From an uncultured Haliea sp. (GTDB taxonomy: Bacteria > Pseudomonadota > Gammaproteobacteria > Pseudomonadales > Halieaceae), in NCBI GenBank assembly GCA_913062625.1, contig CAJXWP010000013.1, forward strand, positions 1 through 54,532: DNA of 54,532 nt, given 5' to 3'. The notes below the pieces were generated by a model. It made no database searches. It was not told the DNA's origin and saw only the letters and a list, made by a program, of their open reading frames with translations. Position numbers and translations under genes: made by a program. Below are positions 1 to 6,938 of the stretch, in pieces (positions within the stretch are counted from its first letter, which is position 1; each line of letters starts with the position of its first letter).

Positions 1-375
1 GCGCGCGCAGTCAGAGCAGATAATAATGTCGGCAGCTCCGGCCATACCAATACCACCGCCGAGCACAAAACTGTGCAACGCGATGATCACCGGCTTGGGG
101 TTGCGATGGATAGCGCGAAAGGTCTCGTAGTTGCCTTTGTTCACATCTACTATTCTCGAGGGATGCGCAGCCAGTTCCTTGATATCCACACCGGCACAAA
201 ACCCCTTACCCGCAGCACCAATGATAATCACGCGCACATCGTCATTGACGCCTAGCGCATCAATCTGATCCGCGATAGCAAACCAGCCCGCACTGTCAAA
301 CGCATTAACCGGTGGGTGATCGAGAATCATTTCCGCGATCCCATTTTCTATGTTTACCTTAAAGGGCTTGGCCAT
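1..375 (-). CDS. echA20: EchA20-like crotonase, steroid ring-cleaving (partial, 3' end outside window)
   Basis: Only the N-terminal 125 residues lie in the window; the frame is open to the left edge. The start MAKPFKVNIENGIAEMIL and the segments GFCAGVDIKEL and LGGGIGMAGAADI are crotonase-fold signatures (CoA-binding loop and oxyanion-hole region). The position of the first hydratase glutamate (E144 in rat enoyl-CoA hydratase, GGGCELA) holds Gly, so ordinary hydration is unlikely. In actinobacterial cholesterol catabolism EchA20 is a crotonase-fold hydrolase that opens a steroid ring of HIP-derived CoA esters and is encoded beside ipdABC. The gene starts 4 bases after ipdC, as last visible gene of the operon. 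The assignment rests mainly on this context; a generic enoyl-CoA hydratase is the alternative. Confidence 0.8.
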   Translation of the reverse strand, partial: MAKPFKVNIENGIAEMILDHPPVNAFDSAGWFAIADQIDALGVNDDVRVIIIGAAGKGFCAGVDIKELAAHPSRIVDVNKGNYETFRAIHRNPKPVIIALHSFVLGGGIGMAGAADIIICSDCAR

Positions 376-379
376 AACA

Positions 380-1459
380 CTACTCCTGAGAAGTTTCAGT
401 CACGCGCAGCGACAAAAGGGTAAGGCGCTGCTCGGCCTCAGCAACAATCGAATTCACCAGCTGTTCACAGCTCAATAGCTCATCGATCACACCCGCCACC
501 TGACCGGAGGGCAACACACCTAACGATGGTTCACCATCAACCATCGCCTTTTGGATAATCATTGGTGCGTTGGCAGACATTATTGTCTGAGCCGCCGTCA
601 TGTCATCATCTTTGCCCATCGCGATAGCAGACTGGAACAGACTGAAAAAAGTGGCGCCAGTGTGTTTTCGAAATGCCAGCCCGTTACGCATCGCAATAAT
701 TAATTTGCGTAGGGTGCTGGCCTTTTCCAGCTCGGTAAGCAACTCGTTCATAATCATACGCTGAGGTATACCGTCCATCGCTTTGGAGACGATAATGTTG
801 CCCGGGTTTTTACAGTCGACATAACGCTGCAGCGTCTCTCTCGGCACAGGGCTTTCGTCTGTCATTAAAAAGCGTGTGCCCATCGCAATCCCATCTGCGC
901 CCCACGACAGTGCCGCCAACAGGCCGCGACCGTCCTTGAACCCGCCCGCCCCTATGACAGGCACTTTGCCGCCAACGGCGTCAACGACCTGCGGAACCAG
1001 CAGCGTGGTTGGGATCGGACCCGTATGGCCACCCCCTTCTCCGCCTTGCACAGTGACGGCGTCCGCGCCCAGTTCTACCGCCTTGATGGCATGCTTTGGC
1101 AGGCCCACAGTCGGCATACAAACCACACCCGCATCCTTCAATTTATGAATCAACTCGGGGCCAGGGGAACGGGAATAACTGACCGCTCGCACGCCGTGGC
1201 GAATCACCATATCAACAATGTCTAACGCATTAGGCTGATACATATGGAAATTGACACCGAAAGGCTTATCAGTGAGCTCCTTCACTCGCAGAATATCCCG
1301 CTCCATTTCGTCAGCGGGAATGGTCGCACCTGCCAGGAAGCCAAAAGCGCCAGCGTTGCAACTGCCTGCCACCAGTTTCGGATCGGCCACCCAGCCCATA
1401 GCGGTTTGAACAATGGGATAACGGCAGCCCAAAAGTGTGGTTAATCGCGTCTCAAACAT
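380..1459 (-). CDS. ipdC: IpdC-like flavin-dependent reductase (nitronate monooxygenase family)
   Basis: This 359-residue protein has the FMN-binding TIM-barrel layout of the nitronate monooxygenase / 2-nitropropane dioxygenase family: the N-terminal LLGCRYPIVQTAMGW, the GGEGGGHTG loop at residues 139-147, the phosphate-binding GAGG at 170-173 and GTRFL at 194-198. In steroid degraders the ipdAB-linked member is IpdC, a flavin-dependent reductase acting on a HIP-CoA intermediate before ring cleavage; this role is inferred from gene order. It starts with ATG 15 bases after ipdB and is followed 4 bases later by the echA20-like gene, so it sits in the same transcript. A true nitronate monooxygenase is less likely in this neighbourhood. 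Confidence 0.85.
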   Translation of the reverse strand: MFETRLTTLLGCRYPIVQTAMGWVADPKLVAGSCNAGAFGFLAGATIPADEMERDILRVKELTDKPFGVNFHMYQPNALDIVDMVIRHGVRAVSYSRSPGPELIHKLKDAGVVCMPTVGLPKHAIKAVELGADAVTVQGGEGGGHTGPIPTTLLVPQVVDAVGGKVPVIGAGGFKDGRGLLAALSWGADGIAMGTRFLMTDESPVPRETLQRYVDCKNPGNIIVSKAMDGIPQRMIMNELLTELEKASTLRKLIIAMRNGLAFRKHTGATFFSLFQSAIAMGKDDDMTAAQTIMSANAPMIIQKAMVDGEPSLGVLPSGQVAGVIDELLSCEQLVNSIVAEAEQRLTLLSLRVTETSQE

Positions 1460-1474
1460 GCGTATTGCCTCGTG

Positions 1475-2275
1475 TCAGGAACGGTTTCCCGGGGGGTTGT
1501 CTAGTATCTGATGCGCCCGCTGGTTATGCGGGTCCAGCGCCATAATGATATCCAACTGCTCCTGCGTCGGCGCCTCAGTCGTTGGCACTTCTGCGGGAAC
1601 GTACAGTGGATAACCGGTATTTTTTTGCACCTCCTCTACTGTGACACCGGGGTGCAATGAAACCAACTGAATCTGATGATCCGGACCGCCAAAATCCATC
1701 ACACACAAGTTGGTAATCACCAACCGGATATCGATATCGTCTAAGCGGTGCCCCTTAGGAAGGCGGGCTGGGTTATAGCCAATGGACGATACAAAATCAC
1801 ACTCACCTTCTTTAAACACACGGGTATTGTGTCCGGGTACAAAAAAACTGTTCGGGTGAGAAATTGAGTTTCCCGGAAACCCCCGAGCACCCAACATCAT
1901 GGTCTTCGGTTTTTCATAACTACCGCCTAGCGCGGAGGTGTTGGATTGACCAAACTTGTCGATCTGGACGGGGCCGAGCATGGCGTGCCGCTTGCCGCCC
2001 CAAACGTTGTCGAAAATGCGCGAAAACCCCATCCAGCTCTCGGTGGAAGGCACGAAGTCGGCGGCACGACTGCCGATCGGATTCGGCTCACTCAACATCC
2101 ACGCCTCCGAGTCAGTCATCATCAGATCGGGGTTGGTGGTCTTCATGGCAAGGCTTGCCGCCAGCCGAGGAACCACTCCAATGCCGGTGCCCAATACTTC
2201 ACCGTCATCGGCAAAGGACTTGCTGGCGGCGACGATGCAAAGTTCGGCCAGGGTGTATTCAGATGCTGCTGTCAT
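1475..2275 (-). CDS. ipdB: IpdB, beta subunit of COCHEA-CoA hydrolase (CoA-transferase fold)
   Basis: This protein of 266 residues belongs to the class I CoA-transferase beta-subunit family, with the TLAELCIVAASKSFADDGE opening and the LGGSYEKPKTMMLGARGFPG segment typical of IpdB. With IpdA it forms the heteromeric hydrolase that opens the last steroid ring (COCHEA-CoA) in Mycobacterium and Rhodococcus; the Comamonas equivalents are, from memory, ScdL1/ScdL2. I chose the ATG preceded by GGAGAG rather than the in-frame TTG seven codons upstream, which directly abuts the ipdA stop. It follows ipdA by 21 bases and precedes ipdC by 15, a tight operon with a fixed A-B order. Confidence 0.9.
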   Translation of the reverse strand: MTAASEYTLAELCIVAASKSFADDGEVLGTGIGVVPRLAASLAMKTTNPDLMMTDSEAWMLSEPNPIGSRAADFVPSTESWMGFSRIFDNVWGGKRHAMLGPVQIDKFGQSNTSALGGSYEKPKTMMLGARGFPGNSISHPNSFFVPGHNTRVFKEGECDFVSSIGYNPARLPKGHRLDDIDIRLVITNLCVMDFGGPDHQIQLVSLHPGVTVEEVQKNTGYPLYVPAEVPTTEAPTQEQLDIIMALDPHNQRAHQILDNPPGNRS

Positions 2276-2296
2276 TGCGTCTCTCTCCTGGTTCAA

Positions 2297-3172
2297 TTAG
2301 TAAGTAGGCAATTCAATGGCGCAGATGGCATCGAGGCCGCCCACATTGTTTTGATATTCCTGCTCAGAGGCGCCGAGGTATTTCTGAACATAGTCGTTAA
2401 ACCCTCCCTCTGCCTTGGCAGAAGCGGCGTAAGCCTTAAAGTGCGCAACATCAAATCCGTACAGCGGACTGCAGGATGTAGGGTGAGCGCCACCGGCTAT
2501 CGGCACCACACCCGCAGTCGCAGATCGCTCCCAGTGCACCATGCGCGCTTGCGCAGGATCGTGAAAGTACTCGGACTCAACCAGTTCGTCGCAGGACACA
2601 AAAGTCTTTACTGCCGCGCGAGCAAACCAGTCGTCCATGTAATGATCGGGGCCGGCAATCTGACACACACCACGCACATCCGCCTTGTCTGCATGAATCA
2701 GAGAAGCATCCAGCTTCAGTGCTGGCATAGCGACCCACTCCTTTTCGTCGTAAGGGCTGTCGATCACTTTGATGTCAGGGTTTTGAATAATAACGTCTGT
2801 ACCCAAACCAACCTCGGTAGGAATAAAAGGGATGCCCCAACTCGCTGCGCGCAGACCCAACAGCATCATGCCCTCGTCAATCTCCATCACCTCGATAGAG
2901 CCGGACTGGCGGGCCTGCCGAAAGTAAGGCTCCAGAGGAATGAAATCCAGCGAGACAAACGCGAACACAACCTTTTTTACCTTACCCGCAGCGCACAACA
3001 TTCCGACGTCGGCGCCGCCGTAGGAGACGATGGTCAGCTCCTTGAGATTGGAGCGCAGAATTTCGCGCACTAGCGCCATTGGCTTACGCCGAGGGCCCCA
3101 ACCGCCGATGCCAATGGTCATGCCATCTTTGAGTTGCGCAACGACTTCTGTCGCGGTCATTTGCTTGTTCAT
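2297..3172 (-). CDS. ipdA: IpdA, alpha subunit of COCHEA-CoA hydrolase (CoA-transferase fold)
   Basis: This 291-residue class I CoA-transferase-like alpha subunit carries the glycine-rich GMTIGIGGWGPRRKP loop near residues 17-31 and an EIDEGM segment near residues 97-102. That segment lies in the region of the family's catalytic glutamate, which IpdA uses for hydrolysis rather than CoA transfer (Glu105 in the mycobacterial enzyme, from memory). The ATG is preferred over a GTG one codon upstream because GGAAGAG lies at normal spacing. It is separated by 15 bases from the second Lrp-type regulator and by 21 from ipdB. Together with the fadD3-like gene it marks the operon as steroid C/D-ring catabolism. 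Confidence 0.9.
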   Translation of the reverse strand: MNKQMTATEVVAQLKDGMTIGIGGWGPRRKPMALVREILRSNLKELTIVSYGGADVGMLCAAGKVKKVVFAFVSLDFIPLEPYFRQARQSGSIEVMEIDEGMMLLGLRAASWGIPFIPTEVGLGTDVIIQNPDIKVIDSPYDEKEWVAMPALKLDASLIHADKADVRGVCQIAGPDHYMDDWFARAAVKTFVSCDELVESEYFHDPAQARMVHWERSATAGVVPIAGGAHPTSCSPLYGFDVAHFKAYAASAKAEGGFNDYVQKYLGASEQEYQNNVGGLDAICAIELPTY

Positions 3173-3187
3173 CACTCTCTTCCTTTT

Positions 3188-3652
3188 CTAGCTAACGATC
3201 CGCGCCATGCGGTAGTCGTGTTTGATGAAATTAACACCGAGGGTACTGTGCGCACCGCGCACGCCTTCGACAACACTAATGCGTTGATGCACAAACTCCG
3301 CCAGGTGTTCTGCGTTGCGCACCATAGTGATAGCAAGGATATCGGAACGCCCCAGCATCACGCCGACAAAACCCAACTCCGTGATGCCCGCCAACTGCTC
3401 GGCAACGGCCTTCGTCTGTCCGCTGCGCTCGACCTCAATCCAAATATAGGCCAGCGCGGCATCCTTAAAACGATCGATATTTGTGACCGCAGTGATGCGA
3501 ATCAGCTTCTCTTCTTCCATACGCTTCACCCTGGCGCGCACAGTGCCCTCGGTCACACCCAGCCGTTCAGCAATTTCGCGATTACTCACCCTCGCATCAA
3601 GCGACAACCGCTCGACAATGGCGAGGTCTGCTTCGTCAAGTTTATGCCGCAT
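3188..3652 (-). CDS. Lrp/AsnC family regulator, second of a tandem pair
   Basis: The 154-residue protein has an N-terminal winged-helix segment (residues about 15-48, with VSNREIAERLGVTEGTVRAR as recognition unit) and a C-terminal RAM-like alpha/beta domain (about 60-140) for ligand binding and oligomerisation. This is the normal Lrp/AsnC length. Its start overlaps the end of the upstream Lrp paralogue by 11 bases and it precedes ipdA by 15 bases, so the regulator pair is embedded in the catabolic transcript. Such regulators usually sense small effectors, often amino acids. Here a steroid-derived acid or CoA ester is the obvious guess, but nothing in the sequence proves the ligand. Confidence 0.88.
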   Translation of the reverse strand: MRHKLDEADLAIVERLSLDARVSNREIAERLGVTEGTVRARVKRMEEEKLIRITAVTNIDRFKDAALAYIWIEVERSGQTKAVAEQLAGITELGFVGVMLGRSDILAITMVRNAEHLAEFVHQRISVVEGVRGAHSTLGVNFIKHDYRMARIVS

Positions 3653-4136
3653 GGAAAGGCACCCAGTCGGGTTGATTCTTCAGTACATCCAATGCCAGCG
3701 CAGGGGTAAGGCGTCGCACGCCCGGAATAGCACCCAACTTGTCGGTGATCAATTCATTCAGGGCAGCCTGATCTTTGGACACCACAAGAATTTCAATATC
3801 CTGCGCACCCACAACCACGTTGACAGAAAATACTTCTGGGATAGCGGCCATTTCTCGCGCCACGACTTCTGGAGAACGCCCTTCGACCTGCACACCGATT
3901 GCCAGCAACATACCGTAGCCCGCCGCTTCAGTGTCGGTCACCGCCACCACTCGCATGGTATTGGACTCTTCCATGCGACGGACTCGGGCCCGCACCGTAT
4001 TTTCCGCTATATCCAGCTCCCGTGCGATCGCACGATAGGCCATGCGCCCATCCTTGCGCAGCAATTGGATGATCGCCTGATCCGTATCGTCTAGGTCAAT
4101 ATGGCGAGAGAGAGTGTTGGCAGATACATCGTTCAT
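3642..4136 (-). CDS. Lrp/AsnC family regulator, first of a tandem pair
   Basis: The 164-residue paralogue of the next gene has the helix-turn-helix around residues 28-60 (MAYRAIARELDIAENTVRAR) and a RAM-like C-terminal domain. Both proteins share the NTVRARVRRMEE / GTVRARVKRMEE signature, so they probably arose by duplication, but the C-terminal halves have diverged. Its ATG overlaps the TGA of the fadD3-like gene (ATGA) and its tail overlaps the second Lrp gene by 11 bases, which suggests translational coupling and balanced production. A mixed Lrp oligomer is a plausible consequence. In actinobacteria the equivalent genes are controlled by the TetR-type KstR2, so this arrangement differs. 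Confidence 0.88.
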   Translation of the reverse strand: MNDVSANTLSRHIDLDDTDQAIIQLLRKDGRMAYRAIARELDIAENTVRARVRRMEESNTMRVVAVTDTEAAGYGMLLAIGVQVEGRSPEVVAREMAAIPEVFSVNVVVGAQDIEILVVSKDQAALNELITDKLGAIPGVRRLTPALALDVLKNQPDWVPFHAA

Positions 4137-5749
4137 CGTTCTACCTCGGCGCTCTTTGCCAACGCCGCTTTATCCACTTTACCACCGGCATTTATGGGAA
4201 GTTCGGACAGGAAAACGACTGTACGAGGCATCTTATAATTAGCCATGTGCGCATGCGACCACTCGATAACGGCTGCCTCATCTAATAGGATGTCTGCATC
4301 CTTAACCAAAAAAGCTTTGGCGACCTCGCCCATGCGCTCATCAGACACACCGATAACCGCCGCCCCAGCGATGCCGGGCATATCACAGAGAATATTCTCG
4401 ATTTCAGCGGGATAGCAATTAAAACCGCCAACAATGAACATTTCCTTGATGCGCCCAGTAATGCGAACGTAACCGTCCTCATCCATCACGCCGACGTCAC
4501 CCGTCTTTAACCAGCCATCAGGGGTAACCGCTTCTGCCGTTGCATCGGCATTATTAAAATAATGGCGCATCACATTAAAGCCGCGGACCCAGATTTCTCC
4601 ATCGATACCGGCCGTAACAGGCTGCCCCTTTTTATTCACACACTGGATTTCTGTTTCATCCATCGCGCGCCCAGAGCTATGGGAAATACGCTCGGCACTA
4701 TCATCAGCGCGACAAATGGACACCACCCCGCAGGTCTCAGTCAGCCCGTAGGCTGTCACCACGACTTCAAAACCCAGTTCCTCACGCATCTGTCGCACCA
4801 ATTCGACTGGCACTGGCGCCGCGCCGGTCACCGCGAGACGCAAACTGGACAGGTCGTACTCTTTGCGCCGAGGATGCGCGAGCAGCGACTGATAAATCGT
4901 CGGCGGGCCAGGAATCATGGAAATTTTCTCGCTCTCGATCTGCGCCAGCACGGCATCAAGCTCAAAACTGAGCACCGGTATCATCCGGGCACCACGGATA
5001 ATGGCCGACAACCAGCCAGCCTTGTAGCCAAAGGCGTGAAAGAATGGATTGATAATCAGGTAATTGTCATCGCTGCATAGGCCGACTGTCGCGCTCCAAT
5101 TCTCGAAGGTACGGATATTCTGACCGTGCCCTGTCACCACACCCTTTGGGTTGCCGGTTGTGCCCGAAGTAAAAAGAATATCTAGCGTATCATCGGGAGT
5201 CAGAGCAGACGCTCTCAATGCGACCTCTTTCGCCGGCACAGCCTCTCCTGCTGCAAGAAAATCTTCCCACGACTGACACTCCGCCGCCTCACCACTGAAC
5301 AGCACTGTGCGTTCGAGTTCTGGGAGTGACTGGTCAACCAGCATTTCGGGGTAGCGCATTCCGAGAAAATCACCCACAGTAAACAGCATTTTCGCTCCAC
5401 TGGAGCGGATGATGTACGCCCCCTCAGAACCCTTATAGCGTGTATTCAGCGGGACCAGCACACCACCGACACTTTGCGCGCCGATAGCGGCGATAATCCA
5501 CTGATAGATGTTGGGCGCCCAGATCGCAATGCGCTCACCTTTTTCAAGCCCAGCAGCAATGAAGGCCCGCGCCGCGCCTATACGAGCTGCATCCAGCTGC
5601 TCATAGGTCAGCTGCACTTCGCCATCAATAATAGCAACGCGTGACCCGTGCGCGGCCGCGGCGTCGACGACGACCTGTGGCAGGGTACGCGCTGTGTACT
5701 GCTGGTCCGGCTTAGGCAAAGTATAACTCGCAATGTATGTTGATAACAA
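4133..5749 (-). CDS. fadD3: FadD3-like acyl-CoA ligase (HIP-CoA synthetase candidate)
   Basis: This adenylate-forming ligase of 538 residues has the P-loop-like motif FTSGTTGNPKG at 193-203, TAYGLTETCG in the middle, a GWLKTGD motif and the C-terminal catalytic-lysine region INAGGKVDKAAL. The N-terminal part (RVAIIDGEVQLTYEQL, IAWIAPN-like core, VPLNTRYKG) resembles FadD3, which activates the C/D-ring acid HIP with ATP and CoA. No ATG is available near the N-terminus: the start used is a TTG, and a shorter start at another TTG is possible. It is the first gene of the operon fadD3-lrp-lrp-ipdA-ipdB-ipdC-echA20 and follows a 128-base AT-rich promoter region. Substrate assignment is inferred from linkage to ipdAB. 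Confidence 0.82.
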   Translation of the reverse strand: MLSTYIASYTLPKPDQQYTARTLPQVVVDAAAAHGSRVAIIDGEVQLTYEQLDAARIGAARAFIAAGLEKGERIAIWAPNIYQWIIAAIGAQSVGGVLVPLNTRYKGSEGAYIIRSSGAKMLFTVGDFLGMRYPEMLVDQSLPELERTVLFSGEAAECQSWEDFLAAGEAVPAKEVALRASALTPDDTLDILFTSGTTGNPKGVVTGHGQNIRTFENWSATVGLCSDDNYLIINPFFHAFGYKAGWLSAIIRGARMIPVLSFELDAVLAQIESEKISMIPGPPTIYQSLLAHPRRKEYDLSSLRLAVTGAAPVPVELVRQMREELGFEVVVTAYGLTETCGVVSICRADDSAERISHSSGRAMDETEIQCVNKKGQPVTAGIDGEIWVRGFNVMRHYFNNADATAEAVTPDGWLKTGDVGVMDEDGYVRITGRIKEMFIVGGFNCYPAEIENILCDMPGIAGAAVIGVSDERMGEVAKAFLVKDADILLDEAAVIEWSHAHMANYKMPRTVVFLSELPINAGGKVDKAALAKSAEVER

Positions 5750-5877
5750 AAGACATATTAATCAGTATTTGAGGAGTATAAAAGCATTATTCGTAGAATT
5801 TTTATAATTATATTACGAATATAAAAAATAAGGTAAAAATGCGTCAACATCCGCGCCCTCACATGCCGCCGGGCCGA
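5750..5877 (-). promoter_or_regulatory. AT-rich promoter region of the fadD3-ipd operon with an inverted repeat
   Basis: This non-coding stretch before the fadD3-like gene is far more AT-rich than its surroundings. It contains a perfect 8-base inverted repeat, TATTCGTA at 5788-5795 and TACGAATA at 5814-5821, with an 18-base AT-rich spacer holding TATAAT-like sequences on both strands. The dyad lies about 40-70 bases before the TTG start, a suitable place for an operator of the operon's own Lrp-type regulators. No regulator-specific consensus is recognised, so the binding partner is inferred. Confidence 0.5.
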
Positions 5878-6393
5878 CTACTGCGGCACCGAGACCTCCA
5901 TAATGGGCAATTCGTCCGGCATCCCGCCCAGCGACACGGCGCAGCGGGAAAAACCGCTAAAATGGGCGACCACTAACGACAGGTGTACCAAAGCTTGCGA
6001 AGTGAATTCAGCCATCAGTGATGCCTTGAGCTGCTCTGTAAGCCCACTCGGATCATTCAGGAACTGATCGGTGAAAGCGACAATTAACTTCTCGCGCTCA
6101 CTCAGGGCACTTTCCCTGAAATCATCCTGAATCATCGCGACCTTGTCCTCGCTAAGCCCGTCTGCCTTTGCGATGTCATAGCGAACACTTTTACAGAAAA
6201 CGCAATTCACTCTTCGGGCATTGCGCAAACGTGCGATCTCGACTTCGGCTGGGGTTAGCGGACCGCACTCCCAAACTTTTCGGTTCAGTGCCATGTAATC
6301 GCCCAAGGTCTCCGGCACGAGACCTAAAGCGGAGTCACGGATCATATTGCCAGTGGGCTTATTGGTATTGGTTGCGCGTGGACGACCGGTCAT
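5878..6393 (-). CDS. AhpD/carboxymuconolactone decarboxylase-like protein with CxxC
   Basis: This protein of 171 residues shows the CMD/AhpD helical core with EIARLRNARRVNCVFC around residues 52-67. C64 and C67 form the redox CxxC, but the histidine that normally follows four residues later is Arg71. AhpD-type proteins are thiol peroxidase or disulfide reductase relatives, and many members have unknown roles. The start is set at the ATG overlapping the TGA of the preceding CMD gene (ATGA); a longer in-frame reading exists but would run inside that gene. It is the last gene before the fadD3 promoter region. A role in the steroid pathway is only suggested by position. Confidence 0.8.
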   Translation of the reverse strand: MTGRPRATNTNKPTGNMIRDSALGLVPETLGDYMALNRKVWECGPLTPAEVEIARLRNARRVNCVFCKSVRYDIAKADGLSEDKVAMIQDDFRESALSEREKLIVAFTDQFLNDPSGLTEQLKASLMAEFTSQALVHLSLVVAHFSGFSRCAVSLGGMPDELPIMEVSVPQ

Positions 6394-6863
6394 AGCCGTT
6401 GCCCAGACGCGGGCGATTGATCCACCTTGGCAGGAAGTTGCCAAAGAAGACTGAGCCGAGTCATGCCATCGAGTATGCCAAGCGCTTCCACCAACAATAC
6501 AAGACCTGCATCACCGAAGTGCGTTTTAACGGCCTGAGCATGCTGATCCGTCAATGCCTGCGTATCCATGGCATAGACTTCAGTAAACGCCAAACAGGCA
6601 CACTCTGCCGGTGAAAAAATACTCTGTGTATCCCAATGCGCCAGATACTCAGATTTTTCTGTGGGTATGTCAATCTCATGGCGCTGCAATTCAACAGCAC
6701 ATCGATGCAGCTGTGCCAGACGCAATCGACACAACTCCAGAACAGCAGCAGGCACGTGCCCCTGTGTCCACAAAGCGGCATACAGCGCAGCGAACGGCAC
6801 GGCTAGCTCCGCAAGTTCACCGATCGTAGAGTCGCGATCATCGCCATTACACACCCAACCCAT
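6390..6863 (-). CDS. CMD-like protein with degenerate active site
   Basis: This 157-residue protein resembles the neighbouring CMD-like gene in its core (LELCRLRLAQLHRCAVELQRH, residues 43-62). C55 and H62 match the first Cys and the His of the AhpD Cys-x-x-Cys-x-x-x-His motif, but the second Cys is Glu58. The loss is therefore complementary to that of the overlapping downstream paralogue. AGGAGA lies seven bases before the chosen ATG. The gene is 75 bases after the acyl-CoA ligase stop and shares an ATGA junction with the next gene, so the pair is probably translated together. Function unknown; a non-catalytic partner subunit is possible. Confidence 0.72.
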   Translation of the reverse strand: MGWVCNGDDRDSTIGELAELAVPFAALYAALWTQGHVPAAVLELCRLRLAQLHRCAVELQRHEIDIPTEKSEYLAHWDTQSIFSPAECACLAFTEVYAMDTQALTDQHAQAVKTHFGDAGLVLLVEALGILDGMTRLSLLWQLPAKVDQSPASGQRL

Positions 6864-6938
6864 AGTCTTCTCCTGAACAGCAAAATCCGATATTTGGAAT
6901 CCGCATAACAATAGTCGCCTGTAATCTGCCCGCATTCT

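Noticed and set aside
1946-3073. Long plus-strand reading of 375 codons opposite ipdA and ipdB
   Set aside because: It lies entirely antisense to two well-supported genes, has no recognisable domain and a composition typical of shadow frames.
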